Shown: in pieces, positions 18,492 through 27,305 of the stretch
Numbering within the stretch: position 1 is the stretch's first letter
How the letters are laid out: each line of letters opens with the position of its first letter
The notes under the pieces: model-generated
Database searches by the model: none
What the model was told of the DNA's origin: nothing
Seen by the model: the letters and a program-made list of their open reading frames with translations, nothing else
NCBI RefSeq assembly: GCF_009828115.1
Contig: NZ_WTYL01000002.1
Span: forward strand, 682,001-746,000
From: Allopontixanthobacter sediminis
GTDB taxonomy: Bacteria > Pseudomonadota > Alphaproteobacteria > Sphingomonadales > Sphingomonadaceae
Length of the DNA stretch: 64,000 bases
Direction: 5' to 3'
Program-made: the position numbers and the translations under genes

Positions 18492-18746
18492 TTGGAAACT
18501 GTCTACGATTGGGTCACTGTTGGAATCTTTGTCGGGCTTGCCGTTCTGTTTTTGCAGCGGTCCTCTGAAGATGAATCGCGTGACAAGGTACACCATTATC
18601 TGCCGCCGGCAGTTGGTTGTGCGGTAGCAAATTATCTCGGCAACGAGGGATATATGTTGGTTTCTGTCGCGCTTCTCGTGGGTGTTCTCGCTTACATCAA
18701 TTTCGTCTTGAAGCCGTTTACGGCTTCGGACCCCGGTGCCTCTTAG
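18492..18746 (+). CDS. XrtV sorting-system accessory protein
   Basis: About 84 residues from a TTG at 18492 (GGGG stands 8 nt upstream); a TTG at 18459 would add 11 residues. Two hydrophobic helices (about 8-22 and 54-72) flank a polar loop with HHYLPPAVGCAVANYLGNEGY. The YDWVTVGIF start and FLQRS motif match the small accessory proteins that I recall being encoded beside exosortase V in sphingomonads. Its 3' end overlaps the end of xrtV by 4 nt on the opposite strand. Precise role unknown. Confidence 0.72.
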   Translation: METVYDWVTVGIFVGLAVLFLQRSSEDESRDKVHHYLPPAVGCAVANYLGNEGYMLVSVALLVGVLAYINFVLKPFTASDPGAS

Positions 18747-19630
18747 GCGACCCTCAGTTCTTTGGTGCGAAACGCGATGATCGTCTGAGCGACCTTGTCT
18801 AGGGCGTAAATCATGATCAGCGCGATTGCAAATGTCGTCATTCCAGCAAAGTTATGGAGGAACCCCTGCGCCGCGGCCTCGCCCACATGATACGTGATTA
18901 GAATGAGGAGCAGCACGCGAACGAGGTTAGAGAATATCGCGATCGGCACTGCCGCTGCGATCAGTACCATCATATAGCGCCAATTCGACCGATGGATCAG
19001 GTATACATAAAATAAAGTGAGAGCCGACAAAGTTATGAGCGAGCTCAAGCCGGCGCAGGCTGCAGCCACGAGAAGTTGATACTGGCCTATTTGAATGGTG
19101 ACACCGGAGCTGGCAATCGGATAGTTGGCAAGATACAATAGGGCGACGGCAGTGTCGCTGATCCAAAGTTTCAGCGGGTTGGTGAGGGCTGCGACGAGGC
19201 TATCTGGCAATGGGACCGCAAACAAAAGATAGAGAAGCGGAAACCACAAGATCTTAATTGCGCGCCAACCAATGAATGCGAATAGGAGGGCAATTAGAAG
19301 CCCATATAACGCATAAACTTCGAGTTCGATCACCGCCGCGATGCGAAGCACTATCAGCGCGGCTGCCATAAGAAAGATGGCGCCAAAGGCTTGCCACGCT
19401 GGTGGGCGCGACTGCACAACCTTGGTTTCTGGAAGCATTCTAAACAGAAGCCAAACACCAGACGCGAGAATGAACGGACCGAGCGAACCCTGTTCCGTTG
19501 ACCAGCTTTCTGTCGCGACGAACTGCCACGTAGGGTAGGAAATTGCAATTAGCCCGATTAGGGCTGGCGAGAAACGCCGCGCCCAATTGTAAGGCGCGCG
19601 CTTTGTATGAAGATTCCCAGATGCTTTCAA
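18743..19630 (-). CDS. xrtV: Exosortase V
   Basis: 295 residues with about eight transmembrane helices. A membrane cysteine protease/transpeptidase that recognises PEP-CTERM tails. The expected catalytic triad is intact: C192 in AACAGLSS, R238 in SNLVRVLLL, H259 in FLHNFAG. Assignment to type V rests on the sphingomonad-style substrates (PEPxxWA), the neighbouring small accessory protein and the separate EpsI-type partner. TTG start with a poor ribosome site. Six candidate substrates lie in the window. EpsI is not adjacent but about 12 kb away. Confidence 0.88.
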   Translation of the reverse strand: MKASGNLHTKRAPYNWARRFSPALIGLIAISYPTWQFVATESWSTEQGSLGPFILASGVWLLFRMLPETKVVQSRPPAWQAFGAIFLMAAALIVLRIAAVIELEVYALYGLLIALLFAFIGWRAIKILWFPLLYLLFAVPLPDSLVAALTNPLKLWISDTAVALLYLANYPIASSGVTIQIGQYQLLVAAACAGLSSLITLSALTLFYVYLIHRSNWRYMMVLIAAAVPIAIFSNLVRVLLLILITYHVGEAAAQGFLHNFAGMTTFAIALIMIYALDKVAQTIIAFRTKELRVA

Positions 19631-19902
19631 TTTCGACTTTCGCTTTTAGGAGAGTTAGAAAGCCGCGATATAAGAGGTTGCGGCGAACAACCTAGCTTGT
19701 TTGTTTAGCAAACTTACAGATGCTGAGGCAAGTTAATTGCCGCCCATAGGCGGACGGAGTTACTTTCAACTAGCCCTGCCCCCTTGGCCATGTCGACCAC
19801 TGCATTGAACCCACCGGATTTTGATTCGACATTAAAGAGGTAAGTGCTAGGGCTCGAACCATTGCCACGCAATTTTGAACCACCTGATCGGACTCCCACT
19901 CT

Positions 19903-21270
19903 GTGCAAGTCAAGCAGCGACTGGTTTTCCTTAAGGCACTTTTCCGCGACCAAGATGTAGCGTTGTCACTGCGAAGCCGCGCGGTACACTCAGGGGCTTG
20001 GATAGGCGCTGGCTTCGCAGTGCAGAAAGCTTTGCAGCTGGGCTCTAATTTAATTTTGACGCGGCTCTTGTTTCCCGAAGCTTTCGGTCTGATGGCCTTG
20101 GCTACCGTATTCCTCGTCGGCTTGGCGATGTTTTCTGATATCGGCCTGAAACCTGCCGTCATTCGCGACATTCGCGGCGACCAAGCAGAATTTCTCAACA
20201 CCGCGTGGACAATCCAGATCGCACGGGGGATACTGATATGCGCCATCGGCGCGGCAATCGCCTATCCCATATCACTGGTTTATGAAGAGCCGATCCTTTT
20301 CCCACTTCTGGCTTTGCTCAGCATTACCGCGGCGATAAGCGGATTTACGTCCATCGCTATGGCAACTGCCGAACGCCGTTTGGATTTCAAGAGAATAACA
20401 ATTGTTCAGGTCTTGGGGCAAGTCATCTCAATTGGACTGCTCGTCACGTTGGTATATTTCTGGCGATCGGTGTGGGCCTTAGCAGTCGCCAATATCGCAA
20501 GTGCCGCTGTGGTCGTTGCAATAGGATTTGCCCTTTTGCCTCGGCACCGGCACCGAATTGCATTGGATGAAGATTCCGTCAGATCGCTGATCCAGTTCGG
20601 TCGTTGGATATTGTTTTCTACCATGGCTACATACGTCGGCGGCGAGGGGCTCAGAGCTATCCAGGCCGGCTTTATTACACCGGCCGAATTTGGCATACTT
20701 GCCATAGCTTACACCATCGCAGGTATTCCAAACGATTTGGCAATGAAACTAGCTGGAGCAATTGGCTTGCCCGTGCTCGCTGAGACATATCGGGCCTCGC
20801 CTCAGAATGGCTTCACTATATTGAGAGCACTGAGAAAGCGTACATTAGCGATATCGGTTTTGTTATCCTCCGCTGTGATCCTGCTTGGAGAACCTCTCGT
20901 TGAGTTCCTCTACGATCCGAGGTACCACTCCGCTGGGCGCTATCTGGTCGCAATAGCGTTTGCGAACGCTATTAGCGCGGTGAGTGCAGGATATACGAGC
21001 GCAGTTTTGGCCGTCGGAAAAGCTTCATCGTACTTCTTTATAATTTTCTTGTCGGCAATTTTAAGGATTGTAGGAGTTACAGTTGGTTTCGAGATTTATG
21101 GGATTGTCGGCATGCTTTACGGCGTCGGAGTAGCAAATCTAGCAGTCGTTGCGTTCAATTGGAATGTATCTCATAAAATCGGACTGGCCGACTTGAGGTT
21201 AGACGCAATCGCGCTAATTACTATTTTCTTCATCCAGTGTATAAGCGGTTTTTATACTTTCTGGTCTTAA
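19903..21270 (+). CDS. Wzx-like oligosaccharide flippase
   Basis: 455 residues, GTG start, about 12 transmembrane helices. MOP-superfamily transporter (WzxC/polysaccharide transporter type) that would flip the undecaprenyl-linked repeat unit across the inner membrane. Family features: SGAWIGAGFAVQKALQLGSNLILTRLL at the start (helix 1 and the R-x-L block), DIGLKPAVIRD, and AYTIAGIPNDLAMKLA in the middle. First gene of a plus-strand run with the glycosyltransferase-like and SAM-like genes. No other flippase was seen in the window. Confidence 0.88.
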   Translation: MQVKQRLVFLKALFRDQDVALSLRSRAVHSGAWIGAGFAVQKALQLGSNLILTRLLFPEAFGLMALATVFLVGLAMFSDIGLKPAVIRDIRGDQAEFLNTAWTIQIARGILICAIGAAIAYPISLVYEEPILFPLLALLSITAAISGFTSIAMATAERRLDFKRITIVQVLGQVISIGLLVTLVYFWRSVWALAVANIASAAVVVAIGFALLPRHRHRIALDEDSVRSLIQFGRWILFSTMATYVGGEGLRAIQAGFITPAEFGILAIAYTIAGIPNDLAMKLAGAIGLPVLAETYRASPQNGFTILRALRKRTLAISVLLSSAVILLGEPLVEFLYDPRYHSAGRYLVAIAFANAISAVSAGYTSAVLAVGKASSYFFIIFLSAILRIVGVTVGFEIYGIVGMLYGVGVANLAVVAFNWNVSHKIGLADLRLDAIALITIFFIQCISGFYTFWS

Positions 21271-21333
21271 CAGAGATTTTCTCAAGATGAGCTTTTGGAT
21301 CATGGGTGTTTCTCCCTTTCATTGGTTAATATC

Positions 21334-22377
21334 ATGACCCAGGGTCTCATTAGCAAGGGATTGAGTAAAGTTGGTGCGGCGGCATCGGCGCTATGGACGA
21401 AAAATTACGTAAGAAAATCCCTACACTGGGTTTCTGGCGAAAAATTTATAGACCTGCCAAGCGGTGACATAGTAGTGGTGCTACTGTGCCGAAATATGGC
21501 TCATTATCTTGAGTATTTCTATGAATATTATAGGAGTATAGGTGCGCGCTATTTTGTGTATGTTGACAATAATTCAAGCGATAACTCTGTCGATATTACT
21601 GCAAGATGGAAAAACTCGATTACGCTATCTACTGATTTAAATTTCCGTGACTATCAGACGCCGATACGGCACGAAATTTCTAAGAGTTTCTGTACGGAGG
21701 GGTGGAGGCTAGCAGTTGATCCAGACGAACTTTTCGATTATGCGGGATCTGAAAAAATGTGCATTAGGGAGCTTGGAAGAAGCCTATTGGACGAAGGCTA
21801 TACTGGGTTGATAGCACAGATGCTCGATCTTGTTCCGGATAGAAGTTTAGTTGAGGAGTCTTCGCTGAGCTTTTATGAGTCTACAAAGAGTAGCAAATTC
21901 TATTCTTTGGATTGCCTGACAGATATGGACTATTTCAGCTCAAATGTCCCATTCTCCGGCTTAGTCGAAAACAATATGATTTCGAATGAAGAAGTTACAT
22001 GGAAATTTGGCGGAATCAGAAAGAGGTACTTCAATGAGGACTGTTGTCTAACAAAGCATCCTTTATTTTACTATAAAGAGGGTGTTCATCCCTTTAGGCA
22101 CCCACATTTGACAACCGGTTTACGGATTGCAGATTTCACCGCTCTCCTCAAGCATTATAAGTTTTCTGGCAATTATATTTCTCGTGAAATGGATCTACTC
22201 GCAGAAGGGAGAGTATCTCATGATGAGACTTCAAGACGCGCGTCGATCGTCAAGAGCGGCCACCAGTTTAGGTTTAACACAAGTAACTTACTTGCCTCTC
22301 CAACTCCAGAAGAATTACTAGAACGCAACTTCCTTGTAATGACTGAGCGTGCAAAACTCAGATACCTGAAGTTCTGA
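21334..22377 (+). CDS. Glycosyltransferase, family 2-like (Glyco_tranf_2_4 type)
   Basis: 347 residues from the ATG at 21334; a TTG at 21295 would add 13 residues. VVLLCRNMAHYLEYFYEYYRSIGARYFVYVDNNSSDNS is the typical opening of the Glyco_tranf_2_4 / GT92-like group: a cytosolic nucleotide-sugar transferase with NNSSD near the sugar-nucleotide site and DPDE (DxD-like) further on. No transmembrane helices. Base composition is visibly more AT-rich than its neighbours, suggesting separate acquisition. Donor and acceptor sugars unknown. Confidence 0.78.
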   Translation: MTQGLISKGLSKVGAAASALWTKNYVRKSLHWVSGEKFIDLPSGDIVVVLLCRNMAHYLEYFYEYYRSIGARYFVYVDNNSSDNSVDITARWKNSITLSTDLNFRDYQTPIRHEISKSFCTEGWRLAVDPDELFDYAGSEKMCIRELGRSLLDEGYTGLIAQMLDLVPDRSLVEESSLSFYESTKSSKFYSLDCLTDMDYFSSNVPFSGLVENNMISNEEVTWKFGGIRKRYFNEDCCLTKHPLFYYKEGVHPFRHPHLTTGLRIADFTALLKHYKFSGNYISREMDLLAEGRVSHDETSRRASIVKSGHQFRFNTSNLLASPTPEELLERNFLVMTERAKLRYLKF

Positions 22378-22476
22378 TTTCGTGTGCTTATCTGACCTCT
22401 CGTTTAAAATTGTTGTTAAATGTAATATTGTGGGTTTAGGTCCGCAAAGAATGTTCTGCATAGAGGTAACTGCCAA

Positions 22477-23106
22477 ATGCACCCGATATTCAAAGATTTT
22501 CCAGGACTTCTGAAGTTCATTGTCCGCCAACGGTTCAAGGGTTTCTCACCTCCAGGGAATGAGCCCTACATGCCGCCAGCGGAAGTGAAGTTCTTCAAGG
22601 AAAACATTGGCTTGGCTCTGAATTATGTTGAATTCGGTTCAGGCGGCAGCACGGTTTACGCAAGCCGATTAGGCGTTAAGACAATTAGTGTGGAAAATGA
22701 CAGATTCTATGCACAAGCAGTGGCAGCCCAGCTGCATGGCAACACAGTTACCCAGATTGTGGCGAGTATGGGAATTACTCGCGAATGGGGTATGCCGCTG
22801 TTTCCAAGCGCAACCAAGGCTAAGCGCTATGTAACAGCGCCTTGGGGCTCAGCACCATTCCCGCAATTCATTTTAATTGATGGACGCTACCGTGTCGCTT
22901 GTGCGTTGGAAAGTGCGCGCCAGGCACATAATGCCCATGCTAAATCGGTTTTGATGTTCGACGACTATTCAATGCGTCCGCAATACCACATGATTGAAGA
23001 ATATCTAGGTTCGCCAATATTCGTGGGGCGCGCCGCAGTATTCCATATTGGCACTCAAGTCGTGCCACTCGCCATGGTTGAGAAGTCGCTAAACGATCCT
23101 GCATAA
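22477..23106 (+). CDS. SAM-methyltransferase-like protein of the EPS locus
   Basis: 209 residues. YVEFGSGGSTVYAS (about 50-63) resembles the glycine-rich motif I of class I SAM-dependent enzymes, followed by ISVENDRFYAQ where an acidic residue would bind the cofactor ribose, and FILIDGRYRVACA and VLMFDDYSMRP as later strands. No membrane helix. It could modify a sugar or be a structural homologue without activity. Last gene before the IS debris. Confidence 0.6.
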   Translation: MHPIFKDFPGLLKFIVRQRFKGFSPPGNEPYMPPAEVKFFKENIGLALNYVEFGSGGSTVYASRLGVKTISVENDRFYAQAVAAQLHGNTVTQIVASMGITREWGMPLFPSATKAKRYVTAPWGSAPFPQFILIDGRYRVACALESARQAHNAHAKSVLMFDDYSMRPQYHMIEEYLGSPIFVGRAAVFHIGTQVVPLAMVEKSLNDPA

Positions 23107-23398
23107 GTGGGAATTACCCAGTTGTACTATAACGAGGTCCAGAGGAGCTTTGCTCTGATCATCTAGCAGCAATCCGCCGAATGAAGAGTTGGACACCCTC
23201 GATAACCATTCGCATTTGCGCGCTAATTGCTCGAGACGGGAGCGATCGCAGATTTGGCCGTCTAGCCTGTTTACCTCGTAAGACCATCTTGCGTAATTGA
23301 ACAAGGACGGCGATCCAGTGGTAGTGTTAACGGTTGCTTTGCCACCAGCAAACTGAACCGTCCGCCATTAAGGTTTTCCGCCGTTTATCCTTTGCTCG
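23107..23398. other. Short region between SAM-like gene and IS debris
   Basis: No supported gene. A 71-codon minus-strand frame at 23089-23304 overlaps the end of the previous gene and has no recognised motif. Confidence 0.4.
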
Positions 23399-23560
23399 AT
23401 GAAGAGTTACGGCATCAAGGGATCGAAGTTTATGGACGCCCACAAGGCTTTCGTCGTTGAGCAGGGCGAAAAGGCACGCGGGTGGCGGATGTCTTCCGCA
23501 AGGCTGGGGTGAGCCTGGCGGCCCACTTCAGCTGGAAGCCAAAAGCGGGAGCGCGGAACG
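23399..23560 (+). pseudogene. IS3-family OrfA relic (frameshifted)
   Basis: The first frame gives GSKFMDAHKAFVVEQGEK. A shifted frame continues VADVFRKAGVSLAAHFSWKPK, matching the helix-turn-helix of IS3-type OrfA proteins. At least one frameshift, no OrfB follows. Dead element. Confidence 0.65.
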
Positions 23561-23657
23561 TATCCATACGGCGGTTGCCGCCTTGTCCGAGGAGGTATTG
23601 AGCGCGCTTAGGGGTGGTCGTTGGGTCAGGTGACGTTGTTTTTTGGGGCCATCGCGG

Positions 23658-23756
23658 CGCCGAAGCTGGAGCGAGGAAGAACGGCTGCGGATGCTGTCCG
23701 AGGCTTTCGCGCCGGGCGCCTGCGTTGCCGAGGTGTGCCGCGTATCCATCCGGTGA
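23658..23756 (+). pseudogene. IS66-family TnpA relic
   Basis: One short open stretch reads RRSWSEEERLRMLSEAFAPG then ACVAEVCR, the N-terminal helix-turn-helix of IS66 TnpA. It breaks off at a stop near 23756. It is embedded in other IS debris. Confidence 0.65.
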
Positions 23757-23943
23757 GGACCGCGGCGTAGCCCGATTTATCCGGCGAGGGCTGAGGGTCC
23801 ACCGCCCAGTTCCACAGCAGCAGCTCGTCGAGCCTTGGGGCGGGGTGATCTGCGATTAGGGCAAGGACATCGGCGAGCCAAGCGTGGGGATCGACATCGC
23901 CCAGCTTGTCGGTCTGGTTAAGCGTGTAGATGACGGCGGACAC
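23740..23943 (-). pseudogene. IS66-family TnpC transposase, C-terminal relic
   Basis: Minus-strand frame beginning AVIYTLNQTDKLGDVDPHAW and continuing LADVLALIADHPAPRLDELL then WNW: the characteristic C-terminus of IS66 transposases. The catalytic core is absent. It is opposed in orientation to the adjacent TnpA fragment, so the element has been rearranged. Confidence 0.75.
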
Positions 23944-23957
23944 CCTAACACATGGGT

Positions 23958-25040
23958 CTAGGCTGGTGCCTCAACGAAGGCCGATCTGCGCTTCTTGAAA
24001 TTTACCCACAAGTTCGGAGCAGCAATGAACAAGGCAAGCAACCCTATCGCAAAAACGTATTGCATCGGCAAAGTGAATTCATTGCTCAACATATTGAAGA
24101 GCGCCATCATAAAGACATGAAGGGTGAACATCTGGATGGAGTACTTTCCAACGTTTCTGACAAACGGTAACGCGAAATACCATTTGGCAAAATGGTTGGG
24201 CCATTTCAGAAACCCCTCAGGCCTCAGCAGGACCAAGGTGAATAGAAGGCAGACAGTGAGGATTTTGGCTAAAAACAATGGATGCAATTGCATGCGCGGC
24301 CAATTGGGGTTTAGCTCCTCATAACCGGGAAACGAGGTCGGATACGGGTGGGGTATTCGCCCAGCTACAAGCACTATGACCAGCAGAGCAAATGCCGCGT
24401 AGTAGGTGCGGATAGGTATGCGGCGCATTACTTCTGCCGCATCCTTGGATCGTGCGCCTAAGAAAAGAAACAGCATAAATAGAAATTGCCATGCAGCGAT
24501 GTCAAAAATGACAAAGCGTGAGCTGAGGCCGAACATTCCGGTCTGATACTGGCTCTGGCTCCATAGATAGATTGTCGCAGAAACTATCAGCGGCAGCACA
24601 AAGCCGATATGCGGTACCATCCAAAACAACATATAAAGCAGAAGGAAGCAGTAAAAATAGATCGGCAAAATATCCGAGTACGCGCCGCCATCCTGCATCA
24701 CCGCCACGTTCGTCAGCGGTCCGATGATTGACAAGGAAGGGTTGGCGAAAAACGCGATAATTAGGAACGGTACAGCACTCAGCAAATAGTACTTATAGAT
24801 TGTCCACAGGCGGGCATTTAGGAATTTGTAGAAGAGGCTGGTAGTGTTCATCCGCTGAGCAAACAGATAGCCGATGATAAATCCTGAAATCGGTATAAAG
24901 AACTCGGCATCATACATGCCGATTAACTGGTGGTGGTGGAAGTAACCAAGAGCAGCCATGCCAGGGGCGAAGCTCAGATGTGCAATCAACATCCCGATCA
25001 GCAGGTGCCCTCTAATGCCATCTACAAGATCAAGCCGCAT
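23958..25040 (-). CDS. OpgC-type membrane acyltransferase
   Basis: 360 residues with about ten transmembrane helices. The N-terminus (LDLVDGIRGHLLIGMLIAHL) carries the Asp, Arg-Gly and His (H21) pattern of membrane O-acyltransferases of the OpgC / acyltransferase-3 superfamily, and MYDAEFFIPISGF matches the OpgC block. Such enzymes move acetyl or succinyl groups from the cytosol to periplasmic glycans, so decoration of the local polysaccharide is the likely role (inference). The gene is flanked by IS relics on both sides but looks intact; GAGGC precedes the ATG. Confidence 0.83.
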   Translation of the reverse strand: MRLDLVDGIRGHLLIGMLIAHLSFAPGMAALGYFHHHQLIGMYDAEFFIPISGFIIGYLFAQRMNTTSLFYKFLNARLWTIYKYYLLSAVPFLIIAFFANPSLSIIGPLTNVAVMQDGGAYSDILPIYFYCFLLLYMLFWMVPHIGFVLPLIVSATIYLWSQSQYQTGMFGLSSRFVIFDIAAWQFLFMLFLFLGARSKDAAEVMRRIPIRTYYAAFALLVIVLVAGRIPHPYPTSFPGYEELNPNWPRMQLHPLFLAKILTVCLLFTLVLLRPEGFLKWPNHFAKWYFALPFVRNVGKYSIQMFTLHVFMMALFNMLSNEFTLPMQYVFAIGLLALFIAAPNLWVNFKKRRSAFVEAPA

Positions 25041-25192
25041 GCATCTGCCTCACCATTCAGTGTCCCAAGGCGCAGGGCTCGCGGACCGAGCCATTTTTTC
25101 GGGAGACATTGCAGCTTGAGCCGTAAAATCTCGCCGACGCCTAGACCGCCATACGCTTCTTACAGGGGAGACGTAAACAAAGAGTCGGACGT

Positions 25193-25700
25193 ATGACGCG
25201 GAACAGGTTTAGCGGGGAGCAAATCATCGCTGATTTGAAAGAACAGGAGGTCAGGATTGCGACGGCGGAGGTATGTTGCCGTCGCGCGATCTTGTCGGCG
25301 AAATTTGGCAAGGGGAAGTTCAAGTATTGCAGTCTGGAATTGTTGGACGCCCGACATCTGCGCAATTTGGCGCAGGAGAACGAACGGCTACAGAAGCACT
25401 TGGCGGCTCGATGCTCGACCGATCAAATAGGGGCTGGTGCAATCATTGCACAGCGGAGCGGTCTTTCCCGCTCGGCACAATATCGTCTGGGTCGGCGCAT
25501 GCACTGAAAAGGCCCACTAGGACACTGCGATCACGACAATGTAGTTCGCGACGGCGCTCTAGGGCTGCACAGCGGTTGACCCGATTATCGGCCTCTTTGA
25601 GGAAGCCAGGATCAGCACGAGCGGCGCTCTCGCCGCCCGGCGTTCTACCAATTGCGATTAGAGCCGAGGCGCGTTGTTGCGCACCTTTATGACACGGTCA
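25193..25700 (+). pseudogene. IS3-family element relic (OrfA plus OrfB start)
   Basis: The first 104-codon frame (25193-25507) reads NRFSGEQIIADLKEQE, LLDARHLRNLAQENERLQ: OrfA with its helix-turn-helix and leucine-zipper region. It is followed by SGLSRSAQYR, the typical start of OrfB, then stops and frameshifts. Remaining sequence to about 25700 is decayed. Confidence 0.7.
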
Positions 25701-25918
25701 AAGCCGGTGCTGGCGATTGAAAAAACCGTAGCTGATCACTCCAACAGCACTCAACCAAACGATGTAGTGCGCAACGCACGCCTCCGGTCGGGCTATGTCA
25801 TGTCTACGTTGTGCGCAGCGCGATGGAGCGGGTCCGATCTAGCTTGCTTCAGCTCCGAAAGTGGTTTGCCTTGGCGCGCCGATTGACATATTTCCTAACG
25901 TATGACGACCACATAAAC

Positions 25919-27262
25919 TTAGCGAATACTTGTCTGAGACTGGCCACCCTCTTTCGCACGTATTGCGAAAATAGCTCCAGCAAAGAGCCAAGTAATCGGT
26001 CTAATCGATGCGTTTGGAATGCTATCCAGCAGGTTGATTGCCAGAAGCACGCATATCGCAGCGGATCCCATTGATATTGATACCTGACTGCTTCTTCTCC
26101 ACAAAAGCCGCACACATCCAGCACACAGTAGCCCAAACATAGCCAGATAGCCGACCCATCCCCATGTGCCTATTGTAATGATCCATGCTCCATCGGTGGT
26201 GCTCAGATCGCTGCCGTTATCAGGCGAATAGATGCGATTGCGTCCCCAGCTTCCCCAGCCAAAGACCGGCTTCTCAGAGACTCTCTCTAGCAATTGATCT
26301 TCATTGATCAGCCGAACACCCAAAGACCCCGCTCGGTCAGCGCTGTATGACGCTGTCAGATCTGAGATCGTGGCGATAGGGACTAATCCTGCGCTTCGAA
26401 TTGCGGGGTACAGCAAGATGGTGATGCACGCAGCCGCGCTGATCGCCGCGAGGCGTTTCGCGCGCAGGAACGCAATGAGGGGGGCGAAGACTGCTGCTAG
26501 GATGATGGCGCCGGTCGACTTGCACAGCAGCAGAAGAATCGCAAAATAGGTAACAATCAGGCCCGCGCGCATCTTAATCGGCCCCCTTGCTTCACGCCAA
26601 CGAGCAATTGCTGCAGTCAAAGCCATCGCGCAAAAGATCGCCACCAACAGTCCGTGGCCAAGAAACACTACGGGTCGGAAACCGCCGGCCCGCATCTGCT
26701 GACCAAAACTATGCGGAAAGAAGCCATAGATCATGCGATGCAACTGAGGACTCAGGCGAACCTCGATCAGCATCAAAACCGAGTATGCCAAGGCGCCGCT
26801 AACTAATATGATGATGACGTGCCACCGCCGCTGATCGTTGTTAATTAAGCCATATGCGGCAATAAAAGGGATCAAGGTGATTACATTGAGTACCGATTGC
26901 GCAAAAGCGTCGTACATCGACATTGGCGGAATGAACCGGCCCCCAAAAACTAACGACTCGGCATTGAAGGTTGCCGTAATGAAAGGAGACAGGGTGAAGG
27001 TGGCCGCCAACGTCATCAGCACTGGCTCTTTTAGCGCCCTAAGCCAATTTTCGCGCACCAACAAAAGACAACAAAGCAGAATGGAAAGGTTGGAAACCGT
27101 TGTTTTGTCAAGTGACGGAAAAAAAGGCATCTCGAAAGATGTTCCGACGGGGAGGATCAGATAGGCACATAAAACTGACCACACGAGAGCGCGGTGCGCG
27201 GGCAAGAGGATAAACAGCATTACGGTCGCAACGGGGCATACCGCCAGCATTACATAGGCCAA
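25919..27262 (-). CDS. O-antigen ligase / Wzy-like polymerase
   Basis: 447 residues with 11-12 predicted membrane helices and a large periplasmic loop (about 300-360). The WzyC-type region contains GFRPVVFLGHGLLVAIF, LLLLCKSTGA and, in the loop, LLERVSEKPVFGWGSWGRNR with conserved Gly/Trp/Arg. It would polymerise lipid-linked repeat units or ligate glycan in the periplasm; as the only such gene in the locus it is the candidate polymerase. TTG start; an ATG four codons later is possible. Same strand as, and 43 nt downstream of, the putative glycosidase gene. Confidence 0.82.
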   Translation of the reverse strand: MAYVMLAVCPVATVMLFILLPAHRALVWSVLCAYLILPVGTSFEMPFFPSLDKTTVSNLSILLCCLLLVRENWLRALKEPVLMTLAATFTLSPFITATFNAESLVFGGRFIPPMSMYDAFAQSVLNVITLIPFIAAYGLINNDQRRWHVIIILVSGALAYSVLMLIEVRLSPQLHRMIYGFFPHSFGQQMRAGGFRPVVFLGHGLLVAIFCAMALTAAIARWREARGPIKMRAGLIVTYFAILLLLCKSTGAIILAAVFAPLIAFLRAKRLAAISAAACITILLYPAIRSAGLVPIATISDLTASYSADRAGSLGVRLINEDQLLERVSEKPVFGWGSWGRNRIYSPDNGSDLSTTDGAWIITIGTWGWVGYLAMFGLLCAGCVRLLWRRSSQVSISMGSAAICVLLAINLLDSIPNASIRPITWLFAGAIFAIRAKEGGQSQTSIR

Positions 27263-27305
27263 TAGGTTAGGAATTTCGGAAGCCCTTTCGTCAGCGCATA
27301 ATGGC

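Noticed and set aside
19838-19872. A tRNA T-loop-like sequence (GGTTCGAGCC) on the minus strand upstream of the flippase gene
   Set aside because: The flanking bases do not form a 5-bp T-stem and no acceptor strand or anticodon arm is present.
23089-23304. A 71-codon minus-strand frame after the SAM-like gene
   Set aside because: Overlaps the end of the SAM-like gene, has no ribosome site and no recognisable motif; probably chance.
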